A stretch of 64,000 nt of DNA from Haemophilus pittmaniae (GCF_900186995.1 NZ_LT906463.1:434001-498000), one strand, 5' to 3'; shown: positions 11,366 to 22,617, counted from the stretch's first letter. Program-made: numbers and translations. The notes: generated by a model from the letters alone, not told the origin.

Positions 11366-11371
11366 AACTTT

Positions 11372-12382
<1,011 letters not shown>

Positions 12383-12415
12383 TTAAATGAATCAGAGAAG
12401 AGATAAACGCCACAA

Positions 12416-12444
12416 ATTCTAAAGTAAAAAATCAACTTTAGAAT
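12416..12444. promoter_or_regulatory. Probable SiaR operator between siaP and nanE
   Basis: A perfect inverted repeat, ATTCTAAAGT and ACTTTAGAAT with a 9-base spacer, 58 bases upstream of siaP and about 150 upstream of nanE. An RpiR-type regulator (SiaR) is encoded in the operon and is known in H. influenzae to control both divergent units from this region. The assignment to SiaR is inferred. Confidence 0.75.
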
Positions 12445-12470
12445 ATAGTAATGGAGTTTTATTTCAAAAA

Positions 12471-12486
12471 TGAGAAGTAGATCACT
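12471..12486. promoter_or_regulatory. CRP-like site between siaP and nanE
   Basis: TGAGA-N6-TCACT, eight of ten matches to TGTGA-N6-TCACA, 26 bases from the inverted repeat. CRP activates the catabolite-sensitive siaPT side in H. influenzae; the same role is inferred here. Confidence 0.6.
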
Positions 12487-12597
12487 TATTTGGAAATTTA
12501 CTTTAAATAAATATTTAATTTTGGAGCAAACAAGTCATATAATGCACGACATTTATTGATAAGCCCCTCTGAGAGCAACCCCAAATAAGGAGGAACT

Positions 12598-13302
12598 ATG
12601 TCGTCCATATTTCATAAACTATCCCATGATGAAGTATTTTCCCGTCTACAAAATGGCCTTATTGCCTCATGCCAACCGGTTGATGATGGCCCAATGGATG
12701 ATCCACAAATCGTTGCTGCAATGGCAAAAGCCTGTGTCATCGGCGGTGCTGCCGGATTACGTATTGAAGGCGTAGAGAATTTAAAAGCAGTTCGTCCACA
12801 GGTGAATGTGCCTATTATTGCCATCTTAAAACGGGATCTCCCTGATAGCCCAATTCGTATCACCCCATTTTTGGCGGATATCGAGGCCTTGGCAGAAAAT
12901 GGCGCAGATATTATCGCCGTCGATGGAACACAGCGTGTGCGACCGGTAAGCATCGCAGATGCATTAGCTAAAATTCATCAATTAGGCTGCCTAGCGATGG
13001 CCGATTGTTCTAATTTGCAGGAAGGGCTTTATTGTCAACAATTAGGTTTTGATATCGTGGGTAGTACCATGTCCGGCTATACGGGTGGCCCAATTCCACA
13101 GGCGCCGGATTTTCAACTAGTCAAAGATTTTAAAGCAGCCGGTATGCGCGTTATGGCAGAGGGACGTTACAACACTCCTGAATTGGCTGCTCAAGCCATC
13201 GCCTGTGGTGCAGACTTTGTGACTGTTGGTTCGGCATTAACCCGTTTGGAACATTTAACTTCTTGGTTTACGGAAGCAATCTCTGCGGCTAAACCAATTT
13301 AA
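12598..13302 (+). CDS. nanE: N-acetylmannosamine-6-phosphate 2-epimerase NanE
   Basis: 234 residues, a NanE-family TIM barrel. Marks include '[17 protein letters not shown]' near 20-36, '[16 protein letters not shown]', '[13 protein letters not shown]' and '[10 protein letters not shown]' (the catalytic region). It converts ManNAc-6-P to GlcNAc-6-P, between NanK and NagA. It is the first gene of the rightward operon, with AAGGAGG five bases before the ATG, and nanK follows after 13 bases. Confidence 0.95.
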   Translation: MSSIFHKLSHDEVFSRLQNGLIASCQPVDDGPMDDPQIVAAMAKACVIGGAAGLRIEGVENLKAVRPQVNVPIIAILKRDLPDSPIRITPFLADIEALAENGADIIAVDGTQRVRPVSIADALAKIHQLGCLAMADCSNLQEGLYCQQLGFDIVGSTMSGYTGGPIPQAPDFQLVKDFKAAGMRVMAEGRYNTPELAAQAIACGADFVTVGSALTRLEHLTSWFTEAISAAKPI

Positions 13303-13315
13303 GGCGGAGGATAAA

Positions 13316-14191
13316 ATGCGAGTTCTTGCATTAGATATTGGCGGTACCAAAATCGCGGCCGCATTGGTGACAGGCAATCAGCTGACTCAACGCACCCAAT
13401 TGGCAACACCACAACACGATGTGGCAAGCGCAATGGAACAAACCCTGGCGCAGTTGCTATCCGATTATGCCGGCAGTTTTGACTGCATTGCCGTCGCCAG
13501 TACCGGCATTATCAATCAAGGCATATTAACCGCATTAAATCCTAAAAATTTAGGAGGGCTGGCTGCCTTCCCGTTGGCTAACACCTTTGCCAAATATAGC
13601 GATAAACCCTGTTTTCTACTCAATGATGCTCAAGCGGCCACCTTTGCGGAATATCAATTGCAACCAGCCGAGCAATGCCAAAACTTTGCCTTTATTACGG
13701 TTTCAACTGGGGTCGGCGGTGGTTTAATTCTTGATCATCAGCTACTCACCGAGCCACATGGTATCGCCGGCCATATTGGCCATACTTTGGCCGATCCGCA
13801 AGGCCCTGTGTGCGGTTGCGGACGTGTTGGCTGTGTGGAAGCTATTGCCTCCGGACGCGCAATTGAAGCTATCGCCTCAACTTGGACACCACCCTGCACA
13901 CCTAAAGAGGTGTTTGCCCTATTCCATCAAGGCAATGTTGCCGCGCAGGAACTTATTTCCCGTTCAGCAAAAGCGATTGCCAACTTAGCGGCGGATTTAG
14001 TCATTGGTATGGACATACAAAAGATCGTTATCGGCGGCAGTATCGGTTTAGCAGGGGGGTATTTGCCGTTAGTGCGACATTTCCTGCAACAGCTGCCAAC
14101 AATTTATCAATGTCCATTAGAAAATGCCCGCCTTGGCCAAGATGCGGGATTAATTGGCGCAGCGGCCTGGGCAGAAAGTCGGCTCAATTAA
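13316..14191 (+). CDS. nanK: N-acetylmannosamine kinase NanK (ROK family)
   Basis: 291 residues. The ATP site is 'DIGGTKIAAALV' (about 7-18). The ROK signature and zinc site are in 'GHIGHTLADPQG' and 'CGCGRVGCVEAIASG' (about 153-180). It phosphorylates ManNAc at C6 after NanA cleaves sialic acid. It is co-directional with nanE and siaR, separated by 13 bases on each side. Confidence 0.95.
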   Translation: MRVLALDIGGTKIAAALVTGNQLTQRTQLATPQHDVASAMEQTLAQLLSDYAGSFDCIAVASTGIINQGILTALNPKNLGGLAAFPLANTFAKYSDKPCFLLNDAQAATFAEYQLQPAEQCQNFAFITVSTGVGGGLILDHQLLTEPHGIAGHIGHTLADPQGPVCGCGRVGCVEAIASGRAIEAIASTWTPPCTPKEVFALFHQGNVAAQELISRSAKAIANLAADLVIGMDIQKIVIGGSIGLAGGYLPLVRHFLQQLPTIYQCPLENARLGQDAGLIGAAAWAESRLN

Positions 14192-14204
14192 TGCGGGAGA
14201 TACT

Positions 14205-15074
14205 ATGGCGCCTAATAGTAAGGTATTAGATACAATTAGCGCACTCTATAAAAGCCTAACCAAAACCGAAAAGAAAATCGCTGATGCTTTAATGGCCTAC
14301 CCGGATGCGGTATCGAATTCGTCTCTTTCTGAATTGGCCGCACAATTTGCCGTAGGTGAAGCAACCTTTGTACGTTTTTGTCGTACCTTGGGATTTAAAG
14401 GTTTTAGTGATTTCAAATTGGCCTATTCCATTGATATGGCCACTGGTAATGCGCATCGTGATGACATTGTATTAGAAGCGGAAATTATGCCCGATGACAA
14501 TTCGTTACTGATCGCTCAAAAGCTTCAAACCACAATTAATAATGTGATGGGCGAAACTATTGGATTATTAGATTTTCAGCAACTGGAAGCGGTGGTTAAG
14601 GCTATCTTAAACGCCAAACGCGTCTTTTTATTTGGTGTTGGCTCCTCGGGGATTACTGCCGAAGAGGCCAAAAATAAATTTATGCGAATTGGGGTATCGG
14701 TGGATGCTACCGGCAACAATCATTTTATGTATATGCAGGCGGCATTATTAGATAAACATTGCGTAGCGATCGGTATCAGCCATTCGGGCTATTCGCAAGA
14801 AACGGCACATGCTTTAAAAATAGCTAAACAAAGCGGTGCATTAACGGTTGCTATTACCCACAGCATGCGTTCACCGATTACCGAACATGCTGATTTTGTG
14901 TTGGTTAATGGTAATAAGCAGGGAAAATTGCAAGGGGATTCGATTGGCACGAAAATTGCCCAATTGTTTATCTTGGATTTAATTTATGCCCTGTTAGTGC
15001 AACTTGGTAAGGATAATGCGGTTAAAACCAAACAAAAAACCGTAGATGTAATTTTAGAACAGCGTATTCAATAG
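14205..15074 (+). CDS. siaR: SiaR, RpiR-family regulator of sialic acid genes
   Basis: 289 residues. An N-terminal HTH_6 domain ('LTKTEKKIADALMAYPDAV', then 'LAAQFAVGEATFVRFCRTLGFKG') is followed by a SIS sugar-phosphate domain ('VFLFGVGSSGITAEEAKNKF', 'GISHSGYSQET'). In Haemophilus, SiaR represses nan and siaPT genes and responds to glucosamine-6-phosphate, which fits the SIS fold. The ATG at 14205 follows GGGAG by six bases; longer in-frame starts lie within nanK and lack a ribosome site. It sits mid-operon, 9 bases before nanA. Confidence 0.93.
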   Translation: MAPNSKVLDTISALYKSLTKTEKKIADALMAYPDAVSNSSLSELAAQFAVGEATFVRFCRTLGFKGFSDFKLAYSIDMATGNAHRDDIVLEAEIMPDDNSLLIAQKLQTTINNVMGETIGLLDFQQLEAVVKAILNAKRVFLFGVGSSGITAEEAKNKFMRIGVSVDATGNNHFMYMQAALLDKHCVAIGISHSGYSQETAHALKIAKQSGALTVAITHSMRSPITEHADFVLVNGNKQGKLQGDSIGTKIAQLFILDLIYALLVQLGKDNAVKTKQKTVDVILEQRIQ

Positions 15075-15083
15075 GAGAACAAT

Positions 15084-15962
15084 ATGCGTGATTTAAAAGG
15101 TATTTTTAGTGCGTTATTAGTGGCATTTAACGAAGACGGCTCAATTAACGAGCAAGGTTTACGACAAATTATTCGTCACAATATCGATAAAATGAAGGTA
15201 GACGGCCTTTATGTAGGCGGTTCAACCGGTGAAAACTTTATGCTTTCCACCGAAGAGAAAAAACAAATCTTCCGTATCGCCAAAGATGAAGCCAAGGATC
15301 AAGTCGCGTTAATCGCTCAAGTGGGTAGTGTGAATCTGCACGAAGCTGTGGAATTGGGTAAATATGCTACCGAATTAGGCTATGATTGCCTTTCTGCGGT
15401 TACTCCGTTCTACTACAAATTTAGCTTTGCTGAAATCAAACATTATTACGAAACCATTATTGCAGAAACCGGCAATAATATGATCGTATATTCCATTCCG
15501 TTTTTAACCGGTGTGAATATGGGTATCGAGCAATTCGGCGAGCTCTATAAAAACCCTAAAGTGTTAGGCGTAAAATTTACCGCAGGTGATTTCTATCTAT
15601 TAGAACGCTTGAAAAAAGCCTATCCAAACCACCTCATTTGGGCAGGTTTTGATGAAATGATGTTACCAGCAGTTTCCCTCGGAGTCGATGGTGCGATTGG
15701 TAGTACGTTCAACGTAAATGGTGTGCGCGCCAGACAAATTTTCGAATTGGGTAAACAAGGCAAATGGCAAGAAGCGCTCGAAATTCAACACGTTACCAAT
15801 GACTTGATTGAAGGTATCTTGGCAAACGGCCTGTATTTAACCATCAAAGAATTGTTAAAACTGGAAGGTGTCGATGCCGGCTTCTGTCGCGAACCGATGA
15901 CCGCCAAAGCCAGCGCCGAACAATTAGCCAAAGCAAAAGCGCTCAAACAACAATACTTATAA
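15084..15962 (+). CDS. nanA: N-acetylneuraminate lyase NanA
   Basis: 292 residues, a DapA/NanA TIM barrel. The Schiff-base lysine K164 ('GVKFTAGDF'), the proton-relay Y136 ('IVYSIP') and the carboxylate-binding '[10 protein letters not shown]' (about 45-54) are all present; the 'GENF' and 'TAGD' stretches distinguish it from DapA. It splits Neu5Ac into ManNAc and pyruvate. A hairpin and a 50-base gap separate it from nagB. Confidence 0.95.
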   Translation: MRDLKGIFSALLVAFNEDGSINEQGLRQIIRHNIDKMKVDGLYVGGSTGENFMLSTEEKKQIFRIAKDEAKDQVALIAQVGSVNLHEAVELGKYATELGYDCLSAVTPFYYKFSFAEIKHYYETIIAETGNNMIVYSIPFLTGVNMGIEQFGELYKNPKVLGVKFTAGDFYLLERLKKAYPNHLIWAGFDEMMLPAVSLGVDGAIGSTFNVNGVRARQIFELGKQGKWQEALEIQHVTNDLIEGILANGLYLTIKELLKLEGVDAGFCREPMTAKASAEQLAKAKALKQQYL

Positions 15963-15968
15963 TCGAAC

Positions 15969-15993
15969 AAAGCGGGAATGGATTTCCCGCTTT
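15969..15993 (+). terminator. Hairpin between nanA and nagB (partial terminator or processing site)
   Basis: AAAGCGGGAA-TGGAT-TTCCCGCTTT, a perfect 10-bp stem directly after nanA, followed by only three T residues before ATG. It would allow different expression of nan and nag genes in one operon. Confidence 0.65.
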
Positions 15994-16012
15994 ATGTTAG
16001 CGGAGGAACATT

Positions 16013-16816
16013 ATGCGCCTTATTCCATTATCCACCGAAGAACAGGTTAGCCGTTGGGCAGCGCGCCATATTGCCGAGCGGATCAATCATTTTCAACCGA
16101 CCGCCGAACGCCCTTTTGTGCTTGGTCTACCCACCGGTAGTACGCCATTAAAAACCTATCGGGAATTGATTGCGTTATATCAGGCAGGGCAAGTCAGTTT
16201 TAAACATGTGGTCACTTTCAATATGGATGAATATGTCGGTCTACCGCAAGAACATCCGGAAAGTTACCATAGCTTTATGTACAACAATTTCTTCAACCAT
16301 ATTGATATCCAACCGCAAAATATCAATATTCTCAACGGTAATACCGATGATCACGATGAAGAATGCCGTCGTTATGAAGCAAAAATTAAAAGCTACGGTA
16401 AAATTCACCTATTTATGGGTGGCGTTGGTAAAGACGGTCATATCGCATTTAATGAACCGGCTTCCTCGCTGAATTCCCGTACCCGTATCAAAACCCTAAC
16501 GCCGGATACCTTAATCGCCAACTCACGTTTTTTTAATAACGACATCAACCAAGTGCCACATTACGCTTTAACTATCGGGGTTGCCACCCTATTGGATGCG
16601 GAAGAGGTGATGATCTTAGCCACCGGCCACCAAAAGGCTCTCGCAGTCCAGGCGGCGGTAGAAGGTCCAATCAACCATTTATGGACGGTCAGCGCGCTAC
16701 AAATGCATCGGCATTTCATGCTGGTTTGTGACGAGGCGGCATTACAGGAACTCAAAGTCAAAACCGTCAACTACTTTACGAACCTAGAAAAGCACGCCAT
16801 TCACAGCGTACTATAA
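16013..16816 (+). CDS. nagB: Glucosamine-6-phosphate deaminase NagB
   Basis: 267 residues, normal for NagB. '[13 protein letters not shown]' (about 38-50) is the phosphate loop, 'FNMDEYVGL' holds the catalytic aspartate, and '[16 protein letters not shown]' is the family signature. It converts GlcN-6-P to fructose-6-P and ammonia. GGAGG precedes the ATG. nagA follows after 39 bases. Its substrate is the inducer of SiaR, so NagB activity also feeds back on the operon (known for H. influenzae; inferred here). Confidence 0.95.
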   Translation: MRLIPLSTEEQVSRWAARHIAERINHFQPTAERPFVLGLPTGSTPLKTYRELIALYQAGQVSFKHVVTFNMDEYVGLPQEHPESYHSFMYNNFFNHIDIQPQNINILNGNTDDHDEECRRYEAKIKSYGKIHLFMGGVGKDGHIAFNEPASSLNSRTRIKTLTPDTLIANSRFFNNDINQVPHYALTIGVATLLDAEEVMILATGHQKALAVQAAVEGPINHLWTVSALQMHRHFMLVCDEAALQELKVKTVNYFTNLEKHAIHSVL

Positions 16817-16855
16817 GCGCCTTTTTTAGGCTGCGAATTTAACGAGGAAGAATAA

Positions 16856-18010
16856 ATGAAATATGCCCTAATCAACGGCGTAATTTATACGGAAAACGAA
16901 GTATTGCGCGATTATGCGGTGCTGATTGACGGTGAGCAAATTGCCGCCCTCATCCCGCAAAATGAGTTACCGGCAGGAATTGAAGTCATCGATCTGCAAG
17001 GGAAAAACCTCACTGCCGGCTTTATTGACCTGCAACTGAACGGTTGCGGCGGTGTGATGTTTAATGATCAAACCTCAGTAGAAACCTTGGAGATTATGCA
17101 GGCGACCAACTTAAAATCAGGCTGCACTTCTTTCCTACCGACCTTTATCACCGCGCCCGATGAAGATATTAAAAAAGCCATTGCAGTGATGCGTGATTAT
17201 CTTGCCAAACATCACAATCAAGCCCTTGGCTTGCATTTGGAAGGTCCTTATTTAAGCCGAGAGAAAAAAGGTGTGCATCGCGAAGAATACATCCGCGAAA
17301 TTACGCCGGAAATGAAGGATTTTTTATGTGAAAACGCAGATGTAATTTGCAAACTCACCGTTGCCGCGGAAAATCCGACCATTAATTATTTAGCCGATTT
17401 TATAGATGCCGGTATTTTGGTGTCCATCGGCCATTCCAATGCCGATTATGCCACGGCTAAACGGGCTTTCCGCCAAGGCGCCGGATTTGCTACCCATTTG
17501 CACAACGCCATGTCACCAATCAGTTCAGGACGAGCTATGGGCGTGGTAGGTGCGGTGCTAGATAGCGATGTCTATACGGGGGTTATCGTTGATGGCGTAC
17601 ACGTGGATTTTGCTAATGTTCGCTTAGATAAACAAATTAAAGGCGATAAATTATGCATCATTACCGACTCCTTAGCCGCCGCAGGCGCCGATGCCTCGCT
17701 GCAAAGTTTTACCTTTGTCGGTAAACCAATTTACGTGAAAGACGGCCGTTGCTTTGATGCCAACGGCACCATTGCCGGTGCATCCATCACCATGATGGAA
17801 TCGGTCAAAAATGCGGTGGAATTCGTTGGTATCCCACTGGCTGAAGCCTTGCGCATGGCCAATCTATATCCGGCTCGCGCCATTGGTATGGCGGATAAGT
17901 TCGGTTCAATTAAGGCCGGTAAAGTTGCCAATTTGGCAATATTCGATGGTAATTATCAGGTGCATGCCACTGTGTTAAATGGCCATTGGCAAGCGCATTC
18001 CGTCGCTTAG
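16856..18010 (+). CDS. nagA: N-acetylglucosamine-6-phosphate deacetylase NagA
   Basis: 384 residues, an amidohydrolase. 'GFIDLQLNGCGGVMFND' (about 55-71), the metal ligand 'LHLEGPYLS', 'SIGHSNADY', 'THLHNAMSP' and 'IITDSLAAAG' mark the active site. It removes the acetyl group from GlcNAc-6-P. It is the last gene of the rightward island operon, followed at once by a strong terminator and then repeat copy 3. Confidence 0.95.
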   Translation: MKYALINGVIYTENEVLRDYAVLIDGEQIAALIPQNELPAGIEVIDLQGKNLTAGFIDLQLNGCGGVMFNDQTSVETLEIMQATNLKSGCTSFLPTFITAPDEDIKKAIAVMRDYLAKHHNQALGLHLEGPYLSREKKGVHREEYIREITPEMKDFLCENADVICKLTVAAENPTINYLADFIDAGILVSIGHSNADYATAKRAFRQGAGFATHLHNAMSPISSGRAMGVVGAVLDSDVYTGVIVDGVHVDFANVRLDKQIKGDKLCIITDSLAAAGADASLQSFTFVGKPIYVKDGRCFDANGTIAGASITMMESVKNAVEFVGIPLAEALRMANLYPARAIGMADKFGSIKAGKVANLAIFDGNYQVHATVLNGHWQAHSVA

Positions 18011-18018
18011 ATCCTCAC

Positions 18019-18044
18019 AAGGCACACCAGCTCCGGTGTGCCTT
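18019..18044 (+). terminator. nagA intrinsic terminator
   Basis: AAGGCACACC-AGCTCC-GGTGTGCCTT, then TTGT, nine bases after the nagA stop. Confidence 0.85.
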
Positions 18045-18107
18045 TGTACCTTTCATCAGCTCCCCCGCCAATAACAGAAATGTCACATTTAAAATTAATT
18101 TTTAAAA

Positions 18108-18175
18108 CATACTCAATAAAATCAATGAGTTATACTTGATTTTAGCAAAAACTTTGATTTCCGAGGGGGCGTTTT
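18108..18175 (-). repeat. Dispersed 67-bp intergenic repeat, copy 3
   Basis: Reverse orientation: the plus strand reads CAATAAAATCAATGAG ... AAAACTTTGATTTCC, then GAGGGGGCGTTTT. It contains an 8-bp inverted repeat (AAAATCAA / TTGATTTT) round the AT-rich end. It lies between convergent nagA and the MFS gene, at the right edge of the sialic acid island. Confidence 0.85.
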
Positions 18176-18202
18176 GATGTCACAAACCTGAATAATAGAA
18201 TG

Positions 18203-18226
18203 GGCAAGTGATGTTGCTCACTTGCC
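18203..18226 (-). terminator. Hairpin after the MFS gene
   Basis: GGCAAGTGA-TGTTGC-TCACTTGCC, a 9-bp perfect stem right after the MFS stop on the minus strand; only a weak T-tract follows. Confidence 0.6.
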
Positions 18227-18229
18227 ATA

Positions 18230-19630
18230 TTAGGATTTTTTATGTTTTTTGCGTAGGCCGTCACCATCGCTACGACGTAAATAGCACAGCACCCAAATCA
18301 ACAACAAGGCAAACACACTAGAAGTCAAAAACGTGTAGCTGAAGGCCTGTTGTAACGCTTCGCCTTGATTGCCGATGACATTGCGATAGAGCAATAAAAT
18401 AATTGAGGAAACCGCAATCCCGAAACCGATCCCCACTTGCTGTACAATACTCAACAATGTAGAGCCTGCGCCCGACTGCTCAGCGCTTAAATCCCCCACC
18501 GTGAGCGTATTTATGGATGTAAAAATCATCGACATGCAGGCGCCATAGGCCATTAAATTAACCACAATCCACACCAAGGGCGTACTATCATCTAACAAGG
18601 CCATGCCAATAATCGATACAGTCATCCCTGCAGAGGCCGCAATCAGCGTAGTTTTATAACCAAAACGATTGAGAATGCCGCCAATAATAGTTTTGAAAAT
18701 CACCGACATAAACGCAATCGGTGCCAATAGCCAACCGGACATTTCTGCGTTGTAACCAAAGGATAGCTGGAACATCAAGGGTAATAAGAAGGGTACGGAA
18801 GAACCCGATAAACGAATCAGCATATTGGCAGAAATGCCAAGCCGAAAAGTGCGTACATCAAATAACGACAGCGGTAAAATTGCCTGAGGGCTCCCTTTGG
18901 CGTACAGGCCATAAGCGACTAGCAGCGCGATACCACTGAATAATGCCCCGTAGGTCAGCCTAGGTGAAGCCCGGCTTTCGCCCATTAAATCAAGTCCGAA
19001 GGTTAGCCCCGTCAGGCCGCAGGCAAATAGTAAAAAGCCATACCAATCCAGCCTCACATCCTGCTGTTTGCTGTCGCTCATCACCAATCCGGCCGCCCAT
19101 AACCCCACCAGACTAATTGGAATATTGATCAGGAAAATCCAATGCCAACCGGTGTGGGTGACTAACCAACCGCCTAAAATCGGCCCAAGAATCGGCCCAA
19201 TCAGGCCGGCTGTAGCCATTAGGTTCCAAGCATTAATCAGCTGTTTCTTAGGCACATTTTGTAAGATCGCCAAACGCGCCACCGGCATCATAAAAGCGCC
19301 GCCTAAGCCTTGCAGTACACGGGCTAAGACGAGTTGATTAAGGGTTTGAGAAAAGGCACAACACAGGGAACCCAGGGCGAAAGTAAAAACAGCGGCACGA
19401 AATACCCGCAATGTGCCGAATCTATCCGCGGCCCATGCGGTTAATGGAATAAACAAAGCTACGGCAAGGGAATAGGCAATTACCGCCATTTGCATTTCTA
19501 CAGCGGGTTCATGCAAATCAAGCGCGATGGTTGGCAACGCAGTATTTAAAATGGTGGCATCTAAACTTTGCATAAAAAGCGCCATTGCCGCCACCCAAGC
19601 CAATCCGCGATAGTCTTTGGCCTCACCCAT
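18230..19630 (-). CDS. MFS exporter, DHA2 (EmrB/MdtD-like) family
   Basis: 466 residues with about 14 membrane segments. N-terminal '[19 protein letters not shown]' is the DHA2 motif D1, '[10 protein letters not shown]' is motif A, and '[13 protein letters not shown]' is motif C, typical of antiporters. It probably exports drugs or metabolites by proton antiport; the substrate is not predictable. The ATG at 19630 overlaps the mobB stop by eight bases and lacks a longer plausible start (an upstream TTG would extend into mobB). I recall an orthologue adjacent to hbpA in H. influenzae; here the sialic acid island lies between them. Confidence 0.87.
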   Translation of the reverse strand: MGEAKDYRGLAWVAAMALFMQSLDATILNTALPTIALDLHEPAVEMQMAVIAYSLAVALFIPLTAWAADRFGTLRVFRAAVFTFALGSLCCAFSQTLNQLVLARVLQGLGGAFMMPVARLAILQNVPKKQLINAWNLMATAGLIGPILGPILGGWLVTHTGWHWIFLINIPISLVGLWAAGLVMSDSKQQDVRLDWYGFLLFACGLTGLTFGLDLMGESRASPRLTYGALFSGIALLVAYGLYAKGSPQAILPLSLFDVRTFRLGISANMLIRLSGSSVPFLLPLMFQLSFGYNAEMSGWLLAPIAFMSVIFKTIIGGILNRFGYKTTLIAASAGMTVSIIGMALLDDSTPLVWIVVNLMAYGACMSMIFTSINTLTVGDLSAEQSGAGSTLLSIVQQVGIGFGIAVSSIILLLYRNVIGNQGEALQQAFSYTFLTSSVFALLLIWVLCYLRRSDGDGLRKKHKKS

Positions 19631-20132
19631 TAAATTGGTTTCTCCAGTGCAAAATAAAATCGGCAATTTGCGCAATTTGATTGATATCCAATACTGGAAC
19701 CGAGCTTTCTAATGGATAATCGGTAGCCAGCGCAATCACATTCTCATCAATCTCCGGCAAGGGTTTAGTCATTCCCTGGCGATGCAACAAAATCTTAGCA
19801 ATCGGCTCTTGTTTAAAGCCTTCCACTAAAATTAAATCGGTTAATCGCGGATCGAATTGGGCGCTTAAATAGGCCAGCGAAACCGGTTGTGGTGTTTCCG
19901 TCATCAATGCCCAACGCTGATCACAAGCCATAATCACTTGCGCGGCGCCGGCCTCCTTCATTCGCCAGCTATCTTTGCCCGGTTTATCAACTTGGGCGTT
20001 ATGGTGGCTATGTTTGATCACCGATACCCGCAATCCTTTTGCGGTTAATTGGGGAATCAGCTGTTCCAATAAGGTTGTCTTACCGCTGCCACTATAGCCG
20101 GTAATGCCGAGGAAAGGAGGATGGATTGTCAT
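19623..20132 (-). CDS. mobB: Molybdopterin-guanine dinucleotide biosynthesis adapter MobB
   Basis: 169 residues, a GTP-binding protein with Walker A '[14 protein letters not shown]' (about 11-24), '[20 protein letters not shown]', and '[12 protein letters not shown]' as in the MobB family. It helps MobA attach GMP to molybdopterin but is not strictly essential. mobA is 4 kb away on the other strand. It is translationally coupled to the MFS gene. The start has an AGGA-like site in TATGACAATCC context; there is no earlier ATG. Confidence 0.93.
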   Translation of the reverse strand: MTIHPPFLGITGYSGSGKTTLLEQLIPQLTAKGLRVSVIKHSHHNAQVDKPGKDSWRMKEAGAAQVIMACDQRWALMTETPQPVSLAYLSAQFDPRLTDLILVEGFKQEPIAKILLHRQGMTKPLPEIDENVIALATDYPLESSVPVLDINQIAQIADFILHWRNQFNG

Positions 20133-20156
20133 AATAAAGCGCCCTAAATATAAAAC

Positions 20157-20180
20157 AAAACCCCGAAGGTTCGGGGTTTT
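20157..20180. terminator. Intrinsic terminator between rseC and mobB
   Basis: AAAACCCCGA-AGGT-TCGGGGTTTT, a 10-bp stem with T-tracts on both strands. It ends the rseC-side transcript and separates it from mobB. Confidence 0.9.
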
Positions 20181-20290
20181 ATATTAAGGGATTTTTGGTA
20201 ACACAAAAACCATAAATCGGTTTTATTTTTCTGTAACTATGATATTCGCAATATTTGCCCTTTAAATGACAATAAACACCGAGCTGATGC

Positions 20291-20731
20291 TTATGACAAT
20301 ACCCGTAATAATGTTGGTTGGAATTCGCTTTGTTGGCCTAGCTTGCGGGTATATTTCCTGATAGCCCCAAATGCTAATGCAGTGACAAACACAATCACGG
20401 TGGCACGAATTAATTCACTTTCCGTCAAGTATGTAGAAAGCAAGGTCGCGGCCAGCAGGGTAAAAAGCGGTACGATATACATTAAGAGTGCAGAGAACAG
20501 CATAGATTTTTCTTCCAACCCAATTTCCACTCGTTGTCCTATGCGCAATGGAGTAATGGTTTCTAAGATAAAAACATGTTCTCCCCGTTTGCCGTTTAGT
20601 TCGCTAAGGGAGGCTGTGCCACAGGCATTTCTGGCGGAACAAGCGCCACAGGCGCTTTGTGACTGACATTTCACCCGGGCAAGACCGGTTTCCGCATCAT
20701 AGCTCACAACAACCGCACTTTCTTTTAGCAT
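20291..20731 (-). CDS. rseC: RseC/MucC-like membrane protein (SoxR-reducing system)
   Basis: 146 residues. An N-terminal cysteine cluster '[18 protein letters not shown]' (about 18-35) is followed by two membrane segments (about 75-115) and a basic C terminus, the RseC plan. RseC is an inner-membrane protein linked to sigma-E and to the Rsx electron-transport complex that keeps SoxR reduced. Here it is not in the rpoE-rseAB operon (26 kb away) but overlaps rsmJ by seven bases. An uptake signal lies near its 5' end (20712-20720). Confidence 0.85.
   Translation of the reverse strand: MLKESAVVVSYDAETGLARVKCQSQSACGACSARNACGTASLSELNGKRGEHVFILETITPLRIGQRVEIGLEEKSMLFSALLMYIVPLFTLLAATLLSTYLTESELIRATVIVFVTALAFGAIRKYTRKLGQQSEFQPTLLRVLS
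20712..20720 (-). other. DNA uptake signal (reverse orientation)
   Basis: ACCGCACTT followed by TCTTTT, inside the 5' end of rseC; the first exact signal after a gap of more than 14 kb spanning the sialic acid island. Confidence 0.78.
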
Positions 20732-21492
20732 TGCGCTTCTCCCATATAAATATCAAAGCGGTGATTTTTAGTTTCCCGACTGACATGGGGTGCTTTTTGC
20801 GCTAAAAATTCCGCATAATCGGGGCGTTTCACCACTACCCGTTTACGGGCTAATTGTAGCGCAGGTGTCAAGAGTTCATCGGCATCCAAATCTGCACCGA
20901 CCAAATGTTGGAATACCCGCATTTCTTTTTTGACTAGGGCGGATTTTTGCTTGTGCGGATACATTGGATCCAAATACACCACATCGGCACTATCGACTTG
21001 TGGATTGAGTTCAGCAATATGATGAATATCCAGCAGGCGCATATTTTGTTGCATCATTTCACCTATTTCCGCATCCTGATAAGCGCGTTTCAGACCATCC
21101 TGTAATAGCAAATACACCACCGGATGACGTTCTACCAAACGTACTTGGCAGCCAATAGAGGCCAAGACAAAAGCATCTCGACCAAGTCCTGCTGTAGCGT
21201 CAATTATACTAGGCAATTCTGCACCCTTAATGCCTACGGCTTTAGCAACAGCTTCGCCACGCCCACCGCCAAATTTACGACGATGAGCCATTGCACCGGC
21301 AACAAAATCCACAAACACATCGCCCAATTTAGGCTCATCCAGTTTACGCAAGGCTAGGTGGGTTTCGGTTTGTACTAGGGCAAGAGAGCTTTCGCTGCAA
21401 TGCTCGATCCCCAAAAGAGCGCAGAGTGCTGCCAATTCCGACAAAATTCCCGCTTCGGTAAGCAATTGGATTTTTATTTTCTCACCAGCCAT
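20725..21492 (-). CDS. rsmJ: 16S rRNA (guanine1516-N2)-methyltransferase RsmJ
   Basis: 255 residues. SAM-binding motif I is in '[19 protein letters not shown]' (about 97-115), and the catalytic DPMY motif is '[13 protein letters not shown]'. It methylates G1516 of 16S rRNA. Its start overlaps the 3' end of trmA by 19 bases and its end overlaps rseC, so the three genes are tightly packed. The start at 21492 gives the usual length. Confidence 0.92.
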   Translation of the reverse strand: MAGEKIKIQLLTEAGILSELAALCALLGIEHCSESSLALVQTETHLALRKLDEPKLGDVFVDFVAGAMAHRRKFGGGRGEAVAKAVGIKGAELPSIIDATAGLGRDAFVLASIGCQVRLVERHPVVYLLLQDGLKRAYQDAEIGEMMQQNMRLLDIHHIAELNPQVDSADVVYLDPMYPHKQKSALVKKEMRVFQHLVGADLDADELLTPALQLARKRVVVKRPDYAEFLAQKAPHVSRETKNHRFDIYMGEAQC

Positions 21493-22565
21493 ACGCCGCT
21501 TTCCATATGCTCCGTATAAGGGAATTGATCAAACAGCGCCGCCTTTTCAATGCGGTGGGTTTGGCTTAGGGTTTGTAAATTTTCACAAAGGGTATGTGGA
21601 TTGCAGGAAATATACAAAATACGCTCGTAATTTTGCACCAGTTTCACTGTTTCCGGATCAAGTCCGGCACGTGGCGGATCGACAAAAATCGTATTGCATT
21701 GATAGGCTTTCAAATTAATACCCTTTAAGCGATTAAACTCACGTACGCCGTTCATTGCTTGGGTAAATTCTTCCGCCGACATGCGGATAATTTGCAGATT
21801 ATCTACAGCATTTTCTGCAATATTAAATTGTGCGGCGGCAACCGATGGCTTGGCAATTTCGGTAGCAAGCACTTTGCGGAAATTTTGCGCAAGGGCGATA
21901 GAAAAATTGCCATTACCGCAATACAGCTCCAATAAATCGCCTTGCGAACCTTGGGTGCAATCAATCGCCCACTCCAACATTTTGCAATTCACCGCGGCAT
22001 TTGGCTGGGTAAAACTGTTTTCCACTTGACGATACACATAATTACGCCCTTTCACCGGTAACACTTCATCGACAAAATCCTGTTCTAAACAGATTTTTTG
22101 TTTACTCGCGCGCCCAATCAGCTGCACATCAAAACCAAGTTGTTGTAATTCACCTTTCAGGCCTGCAGCAGCGCTTTGCCATTCTTCGGTTAATGGCTTG
22201 TGATAAAGCAAACTGACAATAATTTTATTGCTAAGCGTGCTTAAATAATCGATTTGAAAGAGTTTTTTATGTAGCACGTCCTGCGTTTTTAACAACGGCA
22301 GTAAGGTTTGCATCATGCGATTGATCAATTTGCTGGCAATTGGGAATTCATCCACCCGATAGCGTTGCAATGTACTTTGATCAAACATGATGTGGTAAAA
22401 ATCGCCCTGATCATGCCAAATACGAAATTCCGCACGCATCCGATAATGGCTGGTTGGTGAATCAAACACAGCGATTGCTGGGGCGTTAAAAGGCTGCAAT
22501 AGAGCGGTTAGTTTTTCAGCTTTTTTGTGCAGCTGTTCGCGATATTGGGAAATTGGGAGTTGCAT
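21474..22565 (-). CDS. trmA: tRNA (uracil-5-)-methyltransferase TrmA
   Basis: 363 residues. The SAM motif '[16 protein letters not shown]' (about 216-231), '[14 protein letters not shown]' and the catalytic cysteine in '[15 protein letters not shown]' (about 322-336) identify an RNA m5U methyltransferase. The absence of an N-terminal TRAM domain and the length match TrmA, which makes T54 in tRNA. It is the first gene of the trmA-rsmJ-rseC run. Confidence 0.94.
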   Translation of the reverse strand: MQLPISQYREQLHKKAEKLTALLQPFNAPAIAVFDSPTSHYRMRAEFRIWHDQGDFYHIMFDQSTLQRYRVDEFPIASKLINRMMQTLLPLLKTQDVLHKKLFQIDYLSTLSNKIIVSLLYHKPLTEEWQSAAAGLKGELQQLGFDVQLIGRASKQKICLEQDFVDEVLPVKGRNYVYRQVENSFTQPNAAVNCKMLEWAIDCTQGSQGDLLELYCGNGNFSIALAQNFRKVLATEIAKPSVAAAQFNIAENAVDNLQIIRMSAEEFTQAMNGVREFNRLKGINLKAYQCNTIFVDPPRAGLDPETVKLVQNYERILYISCNPHTLCENLQTLSQTHRIEKAALFDQFPYTEHMESGVWLVRK

Positions 22566-22584
22566 GTTTTTTTGAGAATAAGAA

Positions 22585-22606
22585 AAGGCAGGCTTCCGCC
22601 TGCCTT
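22585..22606 (-). terminator. maoP intrinsic terminator
   Basis: AAGGCAGGC-TTCC-GCCTGCCTT; on the minus strand followed by TTCTT. It separates maoP from trmA. Confidence 0.85.
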
Positions 22607-22617
22607 AATGAAATGAA

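Noticed and set aside
20190..20245. A/T-rich stretch upstream of the rseC terminator resembling the AT-rich end of the repeat
   Set aside because: It lacks the GC-rich end and the ATTGATTTTATT core; not counted as a copy.
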